Shown here: piece by piece, positions 44,115 to 55,100 of the stretch
Numbering within the stretch: position 1 is the first letter of the stretch
Layout: each line of letters begins with the position of its first letter
From: Flammeovirgaceae bacterium UBA7330
GTDB lineage: Bacteria; Bacteroidota; Bacteroidia; Cytophagales; Cyclobacteriaceae
Length of the DNA stretch: 64,000 nt
Assembly (NCBI GenBank): GCA_002471275.1
Contig: DKPQ01000002.1
Span: forward strand, 124,001 to 188,000
Reading direction: 5' to 3'
Notes under the pieces: model-generated
Databases searched by the model: none
Told to the model about the DNA's origin: nothing
What the model saw: only the letters and a program-made list of their open reading frames with translations
Program-made: the position numbers and the translations under genes

Positions 44115-44249
44115 ATAAGATGAATTTCTTTGGAAGCTAATTCTAAAGCTGTTTCCAACTCCTGACCCATGAGATGATTATCTGAATGAGTAAAATTGGA
44201 CTGCAAAAGTAGCAGGAATTGGTTAAAATAAAAACATAATTCTCTTTGA

Positions 44250-47200
44250 TCACCTTCTTTTTTCAATCCACTTCCTGGCGTTGACAAAAGGTTCTATCCA
44301 TGGAGTGATCTCAACACCCCGAATTGACCTGTTATGTGGCCAGTTCCAGGGGAATAAAGAACGTTCCAGGTGAGGCATCATCGCCACATGCCGACCATCT
44401 TTTGACACTACCGCAGCAGTGGCAAAATCACTGTCATTCGGGTTGCCCGGAAATTCCTGGTATTTATACTTCATGGGAATAGTATACTGATCTTCCGAAC
44501 CTGGTAAAACAAATTTCCCTTCTCCATGCGCCACCCAGATACCTAACGAGGTGTTGGACAGAGAGCCAAACATCACACTGTCGTTGGGTTGAATATCCAC
44601 ATTTACGAATATGGACTCGAATTTACCAGATCCATTGTGATGCATAGTCGGATGATTTTCCATCTCAGGATAAATGAGACCTAATTCCATCATGGCCTGA
44701 CAGCCATTGCACACGCCCAGACTCAAGGTATCCTCCCTTTTATAAAAAGCATCCAGTGAGGATTTTGCCTTCTCATTAAATAGGAATGAACCTGCCCAAC
44801 CTTTGGCAGACCCAAGTACATCCGAATTGGAAAATCCGCCCACAAACACGATCATATCCAGGTCGCTGAGATCTTCACGGCCCGAAATCAGGTCTGTCAT
44901 ATGCACATCTTTCACATCAAATCCAGCCAGGTAAAGTGCGTAAGCCATCTCTCGGTCACCATTGACTCCCTGCTCACGGATAATCGCCGCTTTAATTCCG
45001 GAATTGGATTTTCTGTCAGGATCTATTCCATAGGCACGGAAAGTCCCATCATATTGCTGATCAAAAGAATAAGTGAGTGGCTGTTGCTTATAATTGGCAG
45101 CTCTCAGGTCAGCATGTACAGGTTCTCCCTGCGCTCGATCGAGTAAATGGGAGGTCTTGAACCACAAGTCGCGATAGTCATCGATAGATAATCGAAGCAA
45201 CAACTCATCGCCTTCAATGATCAATTCTCTGCTTTCGATAATTTCTCCGATAGAGGTACAGGACACATCGAACTTTCTGAAAGTCTCCATGACCTGATCC
45301 AGAGATTCAACTTGCAGTACTACAGCCGGAAGTTCGGAGAACAGCACCTTTACCGGGTCTTTTTCTTTGAATTTTGACAGATTTACTTTGACTCCACCTT
45401 TTTGGTTAGGAAAATTCATCTCAAGAAGCGTAGTGATCAATCCACCATCTGAGACATCGTGTCCGGCCAGTATCAGGTCGTATTGTATGAGCTCCTGAAT
45501 CGCATTGAAAGCATTTTTTAATGTTTCAGCTTTTACATCCGGGGCTTCATCGCCAATGGCTGAATTGACTTGTGCAAAGCTGCTACCTCCCAACGCAAAA
45601 GAACTTCCGGAGAAATCAACATACAGTAAATGACTTGCTGGCTTGTCAGTAACCAGGTCAGGAGTGACGGCCTTTTGCAGACCTGTCACTTCACCTACCG
45701 AACTGATAATCACTGTTCCGGGCGACTGAACCTTTTTGCCGTCAGGATACTTTTGGGTCATCGAGAGGGAATCTTTTCCTGTGGGAATATTGATGCCCAG
45801 GTCGATCACAAAATCACTCAATTCTTTGACTGCTTTATACAGCCGATAGTTTTCACCTTCATTCTTTGCTGGCCACATCCAGTTGGCACTTAGTGAAACA
45901 CCCTTTAGACCATGGGTGAGGGGAACAAAAGCTAAATTGGTCAGCGCTTCTGCCACACTTAACCTGGATCCAGCACCCGAATCGATCAGCGCCGGCACAG
46001 CTGAATGCCCGATTGAAGTGGCCACACCCTTGTCGTTTTTGAAATCCAATGCCATCACTGCAGCATTGTTGAGCGGAACCTGGATTTCACCCACCGTCTG
46101 CTGGAGTGCTACTTTTCCAGTCACAGACCTGTCCACTTTGTTGGTGAGCCAGTCTTTACAGGCCACACCTTCCAACTGAAGAATGTCTTCCAGGTACTTT
46201 TCAATTTCGTCTGCCTTATATTCAAAACTCTTGAAACTCCTTTCTTTTGATTGGTCTTCCAGGATGGTAGTAGGGGAAGAGCCGAAAAGGTGTTCCATCT
46301 TCAGATCAAAGGCTTTGGTATCAAGATTCTTTTTGAAGAACTGTAGCTGCTGATCGTTTGTAGCCTCACCAACTATGTAGAAAGGTGTTCTTTCTCTTTG
46401 AGAAACTCTTTTGAGATAATCCAGATCCTGATCCTGCATCACCAGCCCCATTCTTTCCTGGGATTCGTTTCCAAGGATCTCTTTGTCAGACAAGGTGGGA
46501 TCACCAACCGGAAGCTCATCCAGGTAGATTTTACCGCCGGTTTCTTCAACAAGCTCTGAAAAGCAGTTCAGGTGTCCACCCGCACCGTGATCATGTATCG
46601 AAACCACAGGATTGACGTGGGCCTCTGCCAGGGCTCTCACCGCATTGGCTACTCTTTTCTGCATCTCAGGGTTGGACCTCTGCACAGCATTTAGCTCCAG
46701 TGATTTTTTGAAATCGCCGGTATCCACGGAAGAAACAGCGCCACCTCCCATACCAATGCGGTAGTTGTCGCCTCCCATCATCACGATCTTCTGACCAGGT
46801 TTTACCTCCTTCTTCAAGCTGTCCTTAAGTTTTCCATATCCAACACCACCGGCCAACATGATCACTTTGTCAAACCCAAGTGTTTCGTCGTTTTCCGAAT
46901 GTTCGAAAGTGAAAAGGCTGCCACAGATCAGCGGTTGACCGAATTTATTTCCAAAGTCACTTGCTCCATTGGATGCCTTGATCAGTATGTCTTTCGGGCT
47001 TTGGTAAAGCCATTTTCTTTCCGGTACCCTTTCTTCGTATTTCTTGCCTTTGCTAAGTCTGGAATAGCTGGTCATATAGACAGCAGTACCCGCTAGAGGA
47101 AAGCTGCCTGTACCACCGGCCATACGGTCGCGGATCTCGCCGCCGGATCCTGTGGCTGCCCCATTGAAAGGTTCTACGGTGGTGGGGAAGTTATGTGTTT

Positions 47201-47933
47201 CTGCTTTCAGGCTGATGACAGATTCGAAACCGGAAATGGTAAAGAAATCCGGTTTGTCCTGTGTCCTGGGAGCAAACTGTTCCATTTCGGGCCCTTTGAT
47301 AAAAGCCACGTTGTCCTTATATGCAGAAACAATAAAGTTGTGGTGTGCCTTGGAGGTTTTCTTGATCCACTGAAACAAGGAAAGCTCCTGCTCTTTACCA
47401 TCAATGATAAATACACCGTTAAAAATTTTGTGTCGGCAATGCTCGGAGTTGACCTGTGAAAAACCAAAAACTTCGGAATCAGTCAGGTTTCGGTTGATTT
47501 TTTCGGCAACACCTTTTAGGAAATCAATTTCTTCTTTGGTCAGGGCAAGGCCTTCTTGTTCATTGTAAGCTTCAAGGTCCTCAATGTATTGGATAGGCGC
47601 TGGCTCTATATTTAATGTGAATAGATCCTGATCCAGTGACTGGTACTTTTGCTGAAGCATCTCATCGAAGGGTTGTCCGGTGTTTTTGACAAATGATTCG
47701 ATGCGAATGATCCCGGAAATGCCGGAATTTTGGGTGATTTCTACCGCATTGGTGCTCCAGGGTGTGATCATCTCCTTCCGTGGACCAATGAATGACTCGG
47801 AGATGTTGTCTTTTGCTAACAGTTTAGCCCCTGAAAAAAGCCAGGTGAGTTTGTTTTTATCGTCCTGAGACAAGTCTGCTGAGGTATAAACTGCATAAAC
47901 TTCAGAACTGGATTTTTCAAAGAAGTGGATCAT
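44250..47933 (-). CDS. purL: Phosphoribosylformylglycinamidine synthase, long single-chain form
   Basis: A 1227-residue enzyme of purine synthesis that turns FGAR, glutamine and ATP into FGAM. It is the long proteobacterial-type form with all three parts fused. Visible parts are the synthase motifs SEHCRHKIF, SLKAETHNFPTTVEPFNGAA and TGSGGEIRD, the later HDVSDGGLITTLLEM, and the C-terminal glutaminase with the nucleophile in LGVCNGCQAMMEL and the HLERSLFPW end. The second purine gene in the window besides purB. Confidence 0.97.
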   Translation of the reverse strand: MIHFFEKSSSEVYAVYTSADLSQDDKNKLTWLFSGAKLLAKDNISESFIGPRKEMITPWSTNAVEITQNSGISGIIRIESFVKNTGQPFDEMLQQKYQSLDQDLFTLNIEPAPIQYIEDLEAYNEQEGLALTKEEIDFLKGVAEKINRNLTDSEVFGFSQVNSEHCRHKIFNGVFIIDGKEQELSLFQWIKKTSKAHHNFIVSAYKDNVAFIKGPEMEQFAPRTQDKPDFFTISGFESVISLKAETHNFPTTVEPFNGAATGSGGEIRDRMAGGTGSFPLAGTAVYMTSYSRLSKGKKYEERVPERKWLYQSPKDILIKASNGASDFGNKFGQPLICGSLFTFEHSENDETLGFDKVIMLAGGVGYGKLKDSLKKEVKPGQKIVMMGGDNYRIGMGGGAVSSVDTGDFKKSLELNAVQRSNPEMQKRVANAVRALAEAHVNPVVSIHDHGAGGHLNCFSELVEETGGKIYLDELPVGDPTLSDKEILGNESQERMGLVMQDQDLDYLKRVSQRERTPFYIVGEATNDQQLQFFKKNLDTKAFDLKMEHLFGSSPTTILEDQSKERSFKSFEYKADEIEKYLEDILQLEGVACKDWLTNKVDRSVTGKVALQQTVGEIQVPLNNAAVMALDFKNDKGVATSIGHSAVPALIDSGAGSRLSVAEALTNLAFVPLTHGLKGVSLSANWMWPAKNEGENYRLYKAVKELSDFVIDLGINIPTGKDSLSMTQKYPDGKKVQSPGTVIISSVGEVTGLQKAVTPDLVTDKPASHLLYVDFSGSSFALGGSSFAQVNSAIGDEAPDVKAETLKNAFNAIQELIQYDLILAGHDVSDGGLITTLLEMNFPNQKGGVKVNLSKFKEKDPVKVLFSELPAVVLQVESLDQVMETFRKFDVSCTSIGEIIESRELIIEGDELLLRLSIDDYRDLWFKTSHLLDRAQGEPVHADLRAANYKQQPLTYSFDQQYDGTFRAYGIDPDRKSNSGIKAAIIREQGVNGDREMAYALYLAGFDVKDVHMTDLISGREDLSDLDMIVFVGGFSNSDVLGSAKGWAGSFLFNEKAKSSLDAFYKREDTLSLGVCNGCQAMMELGLIYPEMENHPTMHHNGSGKFESIFVNVDIQPNDSVMFGSLSNTSLGIWVAHGEGKFVLPGSEDQYTIPMKYKYQEFPGNPNDSDFATAAVVSKDGRHVAMMPHLERSLFPWNWPHNRSIRGVEITPWIEPFVNARKWIEKRR

Positions 47934-47976
47934 TCAAAAAAGGTGTGTAATTCAAGCGCAAAAATAGAATAATTGA

Positions 47977-48768
47977 TTAAAGATTTTGGTTTTTAAGAAC
48001 AGATATGACGTAGGGGGTGGATTCAGTGATCATCTGATGGTGCCTGGCGTTCACTATTACCGACCGAAGGTCCTTAATAGAGCTTAGTTTTGGAAGTACT
48101 TTTTTCGGTGGAATAATTTTATCCTGTTTACCAAGTATTACATGAACAGGTATTTCATGCTGGTTAAAGCATGCGGCGATGGCCCTGGGCTTTAGTTGTA
48201 ACGGATAAAAATACGTCCAGGTCTGATAAACCTGTTTTCTCTGTTGTGGAGCATGAAGAGCGGCTTCAACGAATCTTACCAGGGGTTTAGAGATGATTCC
48301 GGTTTTCTTAAAAATATTGACCATGCCATCAAAAGCAGGCGGATGATTCATCAGGTATCTAAAAAGCAGGTTTCCCGGAAGTGAATTGGCAAGTCTGTAC
48401 CATGGGGATCGGAATACACCATCGGGAGCTATTAAAAAAACCCCTGAAGTATGGGTTGGGAAAATATATGCTGTGGCAAGAGCAAACCTCCCACCCAGAC
48501 TAAAGCCCAGCAGCATAAATGATTGAATGCTTTCTTTATCAAGGAAAGCCCGGAATGATTTTTCCCATTCCTCAAATTTTAATTTCTCATTTTCACGTTG
48601 GCTGTTGCCATGATAATAGATGTCTATGGAGTAGCAGGTTGTATCCCTCAGTTCCTTCTGAATCACTTGTATTGATTCATCAAAAGTGGTTTGGTCCTCG
48701 CCAAACCCATGGAAAAAGATCAGTTTATTTATCCCGTTTCCGTGCTTTTTGTAATTAAAATCAACCAC
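47977..48768 (-). CDS. Alpha/beta hydrolase
   Basis: A 263-residue hydrolase with the oxyanion-hole HGFGEDQ, the nucleophile elbow GFSLGG (Ser in LLGFSLGGRFAL), an acid in LGKQDKIIP and a late His in NARHHQM. The start is a GTG at 48768. It is divergent from the TetR gene with a strong inverted repeat between them, so TetR may also control it. The substrate is unknown. Confidence 0.86.
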   Translation of the reverse strand: MVDFNYKKHGNGINKLIFFHGFGEDQTTFDESIQVIQKELRDTTCYSIDIYYHGNSQRENEKLKFEEWEKSFRAFLDKESIQSFMLLGFSLGGRFALATAYIFPTHTSGVFLIAPDGVFRSPWYRLANSLPGNLLFRYLMNHPPAFDGMVNIFKKTGIISKPLVRFVEAALHAPQQRKQVYQTWTYFYPLQLKPRAIAACFNQHEIPVHVILGKQDKIIPPKKVLPKLSSIKDLRSVIVNARHHQMITESTPYVISVLKNQNL

Positions 48769-48832
48769 TGATCACTTTTCTTGAATATTTATCAACAATA
48801 TGTAACTCCCGTTTGTTAATCACGTACACCCA

Positions 48833-48860
48833 GGAAACTTTGAGTATTCTGAAAGTTTCC
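48833..48860. promoter_or_regulatory. Inverted repeat, candidate TetR operator
   Basis: GGAAACTTT at 48833-48841 and AAAGTTTCC at 48852-48860 are exact reverse complements with ten bases between them. The site sits between the divergent hydrolase and TetR genes, 37 bp before the TetR start. This size and place fit an operator for the TetR dimer. Confidence 0.68.
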
Positions 48861-48897
48861 ATGGTGTTACGTTGTTGTTAAGGAAGATAAATATAAA

Positions 48898-49515
48898 GTG
48901 AAGCAGAAAATAATAGAGGGAGCCGAGCAATTGTTTATGCGATATGGGGTGAGGAGCGTATCGATGGATGATGTAGCCCGGGAGGTGTCCGTATCAAAAA
49001 AGACCATTTATCAGCACTTCAATCATAAAGATGATTTGGTGACCGAGACCGCCAGAAACTATCTGACAGGTGAAATGAAGGAGATATCTGAGGTGACCGA
49101 AAATGCTGCAGATGCATTGGAAGAACTTTTTTTGCTTTCAAAGTGCATCCGTCAAAATATATCAAGGGTGAATCCGTCACTTCTTTATGATTTACAGAAG
49201 TATCATCCCGATGCCTGGGAAGTTTTTAGGGATTACAAGTATAATTTCATCATGGGTAAAGTGATGAGCAACCTTGTCCGTGGTAAAAAGGAAAATTTGT
49301 ACAGAACTGATATCAATGAGAAAATTTTATCAGTCATGCGGGTAGAGCAGGTTCAGCTCATTTTTGACGAACGCGCATTCCCAAAAGGCGACTTTGACTT
49401 TGTCGAGGTTCAGGTCCAGATTTTTGATCATTTCATTCATGGGCTGTTATCAGATAATGGACGCAAATACTATCAATCATATCAAAAGAAACACATAGAA
49501 AACCAACTCAAATGA
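48898..49515 (+). CDS. TetR/AcrR-family transcriptional regulator
   Basis: A 205-residue repressor-type protein. The N-terminal DNA-binding part reads IIEGAEQLFMRYGVRSVSMD, then DVAREVSVSKKTIYQHFNHK, the classic TetR helix-turn-helix. The ligand-binding rest is helical. The start is a GTG at 48898. It overlaps the TolC-like gene by 4 bp, so regulator and efflux pump are one operon. A self-repressor that lifts on drug or lipid binding is the usual case. Confidence 0.9.
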   Translation: MKQKIIEGAEQLFMRYGVRSVSMDDVAREVSVSKKTIYQHFNHKDDLVTETARNYLTGEMKEISEVTENAADALEELFLLSKCIRQNISRVNPSLLYDLQKYHPDAWEVFRDYKYNFIMGKVMSNLVRGKKENLYRTDINEKILSVMRVEQVQLIFDERAFPKGDFDFVEVQVQIFDHFIHGLLSDNGRKYYQSYQKKHIENQLK

Positions 49516-50969
49516 AAGGAATAGGACGACTACTAACAATTGCGCTTCTGCTGCCTGTGCTGGTCCATGCCCAGACGGAGACAGCAACCTTGACCACAGC
49601 AAAGGGGTTTACACTCGATGATTGTATTGAGTATGCCATCAACAACGCTGTGGGAGTAAAAAATGCCAGACTGGATCAGGAGATTGCCGATGCCAGGGTA
49701 AGAGAGACCATTGGAATTGGATTGCCTCAGATAGATGGGAATGTATCTCTGGATCATAACAAAACGCTCAGAAGATTTTATGCATCTAAACAGACAGCTT
49801 TTGGTTTTTCTGGTTTACCGAATAGTGAATATCCAAATTTTTTGCCTGGAGTGGGTGATAATGATGTTGTTGCTTCACAAAACTTTTTCCAATTAAAAAA
49901 CAATGGAGACGCCGGTTTAAGTGTAAATCAATTGATTTTTAATGGATCTTACATTGTTGGTCTTCAGGCATCACAAGCATACAAGGATTTAGCGATTAAA
50001 AACTACAATCAGACTGAGGAAGAATTGATCCTCAACGTGTCTAAGGCTTACTACAACCTGCTGATCAATAAGGAAAGAGTGGAATTGTATGAATCAAATA
50101 TCAGTAGAATTGATACGCTTTACTCAGACACCCGGGCCATGTACGAGAATGGTTTTGCAGAGAAAATTGATGTAGACCGGATCAAGGTTAGCTTAAATAA
50201 CCTTAAGACTGAGCGTGACAATTTCGTACGGCTGGTAGATCTTTCAGAAAGACTGTTGAAGTTTCAAATGAACTATCCCTTAGAGGAAGATCTTGAGATT
50301 GCTGAAACCATGTCTACATCTATCCTGGGAGCAGAAATTGAAGTAGAAGAGGATTGGGATTATATACAAAGACCTGATTACCAGGTGCTGCTTGCAAATA
50401 AGAGATTGCAGGAGTTGAATATCAAAAATAAATATGCCGAGGCTCTTCCGGTTATCTCTGCATATGCAAATGCCGGGTACTCAACTCAGTCTCCAAACTT
50501 TGGAGGTCTGTTTAGTACAAATAGCAATTTCGAAGAAATGGAAGATATTGGAATTGGTCCAGATAAGTGGTACGGATATAGTACAGTAGGTCTTAGGCTC
50601 AGTTGGAGCCTGTTCACCGGACTCCAGCGAGCCAACCAGATCCAGCAGGAGAAGCTGGCATTGCTTAAGGTCGAAAATTCCTTTAACCAGCTGGAATCTT
50701 CCATTGAAGTGGATATTCAGCAATCCAGGATCAACTATGATGATGCACGAAATCGTCTGGAAGTACAAAAGGAAAACAAAGCCCTTGCACAGGAGATTTT
50801 TGAAGTAGCTACCAAGAAATATAGCAATGGTGTAGGTTCAAACCTGGAAGTCATTGAAGCTGAAAACAGTTTGAAGGAAGCTGACATCAACTATTACAAT
50901 ACCTTATATGAGGCCGTCATCGCCCAATTAGAATTAAAGAAAGCATTAGGATTACTTAACCAACAATAG
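49512..50969 (+). CDS. TolC-family outer-membrane efflux protein
   Basis: A 485-residue outer-membrane channel. A signal ends near VHAQ (residue 21). Two related halves are seen, each with long coiled helices (YNQTEEELILNVSKAYYNLL, ENSFNQLESSIEVDIQQSRI, ALAQEIFEVATKKYSNGVGS) and NLEVIEAENSLKEADINYYN near the end, as in TolC. It is the exit duct of the RND pump encoded next. It overlaps the TetR gene by 4 bp and ends 3 bp before the adaptor gene. Confidence 0.92.
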   Translation: MKGIGRLLTIALLLPVLVHAQTETATLTTAKGFTLDDCIEYAINNAVGVKNARLDQEIADARVRETIGIGLPQIDGNVSLDHNKTLRRFYASKQTAFGFSGLPNSEYPNFLPGVGDNDVVASQNFFQLKNNGDAGLSVNQLIFNGSYIVGLQASQAYKDLAIKNYNQTEEELILNVSKAYYNLLINKERVELYESNISRIDTLYSDTRAMYENGFAEKIDVDRIKVSLNNLKTERDNFVRLVDLSERLLKFQMNYPLEEDLEIAETMSTSILGAEIEVEEDWDYIQRPDYQVLLANKRLQELNIKNKYAEALPVISAYANAGYSTQSPNFGGLFSTNSNFEEMEDIGIGPDKWYGYSTVGLRLSWSLFTGLQRANQIQQEKLALLKVENSFNQLESSIEVDIQQSRINYDDARNRLEVQKENKALAQEIFEVATKKYSNGVGSNLEVIEAENSLKEADINYYNTLYEAVIAQLELKKALGLLNQQ

Positions 50970-50972
50970 ATC

Positions 50973-52136
50973 ATGAACAAGGTCAACTTAATTACCCGAT
51001 TAATAGTACTAAACCTTCTGGTAGTATTTGTCTACAGCTGTGGAGGATCTTCCGAGCTTGAAAAGAAGAAAGCTGAACTGGATGAAAAAAGAAAGGAACT
51101 CATGGAATTGCAGTCTCAAATTTCCGACCTGGAGAAAAAGGTTGCAGAGCTGGATACCACAGCAGATGGGACTGCCGGGACTATTCTGGTCTCATCTTAT
51201 AATGTAGTTGAAAAGCCATTTATTCATAAGGTAGAGGTACGCGGATCTGTGGCTTCAAGGAAAAATGTGCTGATGAGTGCCGAGACGATGGGCCGCGTAG
51301 AGCGGATCAATGTAGCGGAGGGACAAAGTGTTCGCAAAGGAGATCTGTTATTGCAAATTGACAGTGATATCATTGCCAATAATGTCTCGGAGGTTGAAAC
51401 TCAGATTGAGTTGGCAAAGACGGTATTCGAACGACAGGAGAATCTGTGGGAACAAAACATCGGGACTGAAATTCAGTATTTACAGGCCAAGAACAATTAC
51501 GAATCGCTTGAGCGGAGGTTAGCAACGCTCAAGTCGCAGTTGAGTCAATATTATGTAAGAGCTCCTTTTAATGGTGTCGTGGACGAGATACCTGTTAAAA
51601 TCGGAGAAATGGCTCAGCCTGGATTACCGTTGGTCAGAATTGTGAATCCTGATGAAATGTATGTTTCATCGGATGTCTCGGAGGCTTTTCTGGGCAAGTT
51701 TAAGGCTGGTCAGGAGGTTGAAGTAAACTTTCCTGTACAGGATGTTAACCTCAAAAGCAAGATCATTTCTGTTGGTAATGTGATCAATGATCAAAACAGA
51801 ACCTTTAAGATCGAGGTGTCTTTGCCTGTTCAGGAAGATTTCAAATTCAGACCAAATCAGGTGGCTATGCTTTCATTGGTTGATTACGAGAAGAAGGATG
51901 CATTAAGCGTACCAACAAACGTAATCCAATCTGATGCCGGTGGAAAATTTGTCTATACTGTTGGGATGAAAGATGGTAAAAGAGTTGCTCAGAAGGTCGC
52001 CGTTCAAACTGGTAAGAGTTTCCAAAATATGACTGAAATCATTGCCGGGCTATCCAGCGGAGCAAGTGTGATCAATCAGGGATTCAGAAATGTCACCAAC
52101 GGGGCAGAAATATCCGTATCAGCTGCTTCATTATAA
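50973..52136 (+). CDS. RND efflux periplasmic adaptor, lipoprotein
   Basis: A 387-residue membrane-fusion protein. The signal ends in the lipobox VYSC (Cys23). A short coiled coil follows (LEKKKAELDEKRKELMELQS), then the lipoyl half GRVERINVAEGQSVRKGDLL, a helical hairpin with FERQENLWEQNIGTEIQYLQ, the second lipoyl half YYVRAPFNGVVDEIPVKIGE, and beta-barrel domains. It links the pump in the inner membrane with the TolC-like channel. The extra coiled coil directly after the lipid anchor is less common. Confidence 0.92.
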   Translation: MNKVNLITRLIVLNLLVVFVYSCGGSSELEKKKAELDEKRKELMELQSQISDLEKKVAELDTTADGTAGTILVSSYNVVEKPFIHKVEVRGSVASRKNVLMSAETMGRVERINVAEGQSVRKGDLLLQIDSDIIANNVSEVETQIELAKTVFERQENLWEQNIGTEIQYLQAKNNYESLERRLATLKSQLSQYYVRAPFNGVVDEIPVKIGEMAQPGLPLVRIVNPDEMYVSSDVSEAFLGKFKAGQEVEVNFPVQDVNLKSKIISVGNVINDQNRTFKIEVSLPVQEDFKFRPNQVAMLSLVDYEKKDALSVPTNVIQSDAGGKFVYTVGMKDGKRVAQKVAVQTGKSFQNMTEIIAGLSSGASVINQGFRNVTNGAEISVSAASL

Positions 52137-52157
52137 TTCTATCAAAAGCACACCATA

Positions 52158-55100
52158 ATGGCAAAAGATATCAATCAATCTGATGATTTAAAGAACCAGG
52201 AGCAGGTGGACAAGCAGTTTTGGCTGACCACATTTGCCCTGAAGAATAAGAATACGGTTTTCTTTTTGACATTCCTGATCGTTGTTATGGGGATCATTTC
52301 CTACCAGGCCCTGCCCAAAGACAGCTATCCGGAGATCGAACAACCCATTGTATATGTGGGTACCCCATATCCGGGTAACTCACCCGTGGATATCGAAAAC
52401 CTGGTTACACGCGAACTGGAGAAAGAAATTAACACCATCTCCGAGGTAGAGGAAATTTCTTCAACTTCTGTGCAAGACTACTCAACCATCATCGTGGAGT
52501 TTCAAGCCGACGTGGATGTGGAAGATGCCCTTCAGAAAGTAAAGGATGCGGTAGATAAGGCCAAGCCAGAACTTCCGACCGATCTTCCTCAAGATCCCAA
52601 TGTCTTTGAGATGAACTTTTCAGAGTTCCCGATCATGAACATCAACCTTTCCGGGAATTACTCTGTGCAAAAGCTTGAAGAGTTTGCGGAGATCATCCAG
52701 GATGAGATCGAAAAGATTTCGGGTATTTCAAGGGTTGACATTACCGGGGTAGAAGATAAGGAAGTAAAAATCATGGTGAATCCATACGAGATGGAAGCCC
52801 GTGACATCAATTTCAGCGACATCGAAAATGCGGTTACGGCAGAGAACGTGACACTTTCGGGCGGTAACATTCTACAGGATGGCTTGAGAAGGTCAATCCG
52901 TGTGGTGGGTGAGTTTACCGATCCTCAGCAGATGGAGGACATTGTGATCAAGCATGAGAAAGGAAATATAGTTTACCTCAAGGATATTGCTGAGATTGAA
53001 TTTGGTTACACAGAAAAGGAATCCTATGCAAGGTTGAGCACCCACCCGGTGGTGTCTGTGGATGTGATCAAAAGGAGTGGTGAAAACATGCTGGAGATTA
53101 CCGCTGCAATTGATGAGGTGATGGAGCGTGTCAGGCCCACTTTGCCGGATGACCTGGAAATCGTAAGGACCAATGATCAGTCTACCTTCGTGAAGATGAT
53201 GGTGTCCAACCTGGAGAATAATATCATTTCCGGGGTGATCCTGGTTGTATTGGTGTTGTTGTTTTTCCTGGGTACCAGAAATGCGCTCTTTGTAGGTATT
53301 GCGATACCATTGTCCATGTTCATTGCTTTCAACGTGTTGGGGGCTATGGACATTACGGTCAACATGATGATCTTATTTTCATTGATCCTGGCGTTGGGTA
53401 TGCTGGTGGATAATGGAATTGTGGTTGTAGAGAATGTCTATCGTCTGATGGAGGAGGGGTACAGCCCTCTGGCAGCAACCAAAAAAGGAGTTGGCGAAGT
53501 AGCAATGCCGATCATTTCGTCAACCGCCACCACACTTGCTGCTTTTCTCCCGCTAGCTTTATGGCCGGGGCTTATGGGGCAGTTTATGTCCTATCTACCT
53601 CTGGGAGTAATGATTACGCTTACATCTTCTTTGTTTGTGGCCCTGGTAATAAATCCGGTTCTGATTGCTTCTTTTATGAAAGTGCAGAACGGTAACAGGG
53701 AAGTGAATTATGGGAAATTGTGGAGAAATGTTGGGATATTGATAGGTGTAGGAATCCTGTTTTTACTTATAAAATGGACGGTGCTTGGAAATCTACTTAT
53801 CGTTTTAGGAGCCATCATTGCCCTGGATGTGTATGTGTTAGATCCTCTTTCACAGCGTTTCCAAGCCATCTTTTTACCATTTTTAGAACGTATCTATAGC
53901 CGTACCCTGACATTTGCGCTCGGCGGATGGAGACCCTACCTGTTCTTTTTTGGTACGGTATTTCTTCTGGTCTTTTCTTTTATGTTGATGGCAGCCTTTC
54001 CTCCGAAAGTGATTTTCTTTCCCATCAATGAACCTAAGTATGTCAACGTATTTATAGAGTTACCGATTGGAACAGATATTGAAAGGACCAACGAATATGC
54101 ACACAAAGTGGAGAGTCAGGTACTTGATTTGGTGAAACCTTATGACTACATGGTGGAATCTGTGATCACCAAAGTAGGAGAGGATGCTTCAGACCCTAAT
54201 GATCCAAGTGCATTCGGGCAGGGCTCCACACCTAACAAAGCAAGGATTACCGTCAACTTTGTTGAATTCCAGTTCCGGAAGGATCCGGAAACCGGGGATT
54301 TTGTGATGACCAGTGACGTAATGGAAGAGATCAGGAATAGCATCACCCATTACCCGGGAGTTACCATCACCATCGATAAAGATGCTGCCGGTCCTCCAAC
54401 TGGAAAGCCAATCAACATTGAGATTGTCGGTCCTGATCTGGAAAAGCTCATTGAGCTCACAGAGAATGTAAGGTTGATGATCAATGAGTCAGCCATTCAG
54501 GGTATAGAAGAGCTGAAATCCGACCTGGAGACTGGAAAGCCAGAATTGATTGTGGACATCGATCGGGAGAAGGCCCGACGGTTTGGTCTTTCAACCTACA
54601 ATGTAGCCAATGAGGTGCGAACTTCACTATTTGGTAAGGAGATCTCCAAATTCAAGCTGGGTGAAGATGATTATGACATAGAGCTGCGTCTTCAGGATAA
54701 ATATCGTTATGATATGGATGCTTTGATGAATAAAAGCATCACTTTCCGCGATCAGACGGATGGCTCAATCCACCAGGTGCCGATCTCTGCTGTGGCAGAA
54801 GCTGAGCTGAGTTCCACCTATGGATCTGTGAAGCGGAAGGATCTGGATCGAATGATCACGTTATCATCTAACGTGCTGGGTGGTTATAACCCCACGGAGA
54901 TCAACAATCAGATCAAGACACTGCTGGAAAATGAATTGGAAATGCCGAATGGCTACACATATAAGTTTGGAGGGGAGCAGGCAGAGCAGGAGAAAGAAAT
55001 GGCTTTCCTAAGCAGGGCTTTGTTGCTGGCTGTATTCCTGATCTTCCTGATCATTGTATCTCAGTTCAACAAGGTCACTACACCAATTATTATTATGTCG

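Noticed and set aside
44063..44287. 74-residue minus-strand frame across the tRNA
   Set aside because: It runs through tRNA-Gln and the 3' end of purL in another frame, so it is chance.
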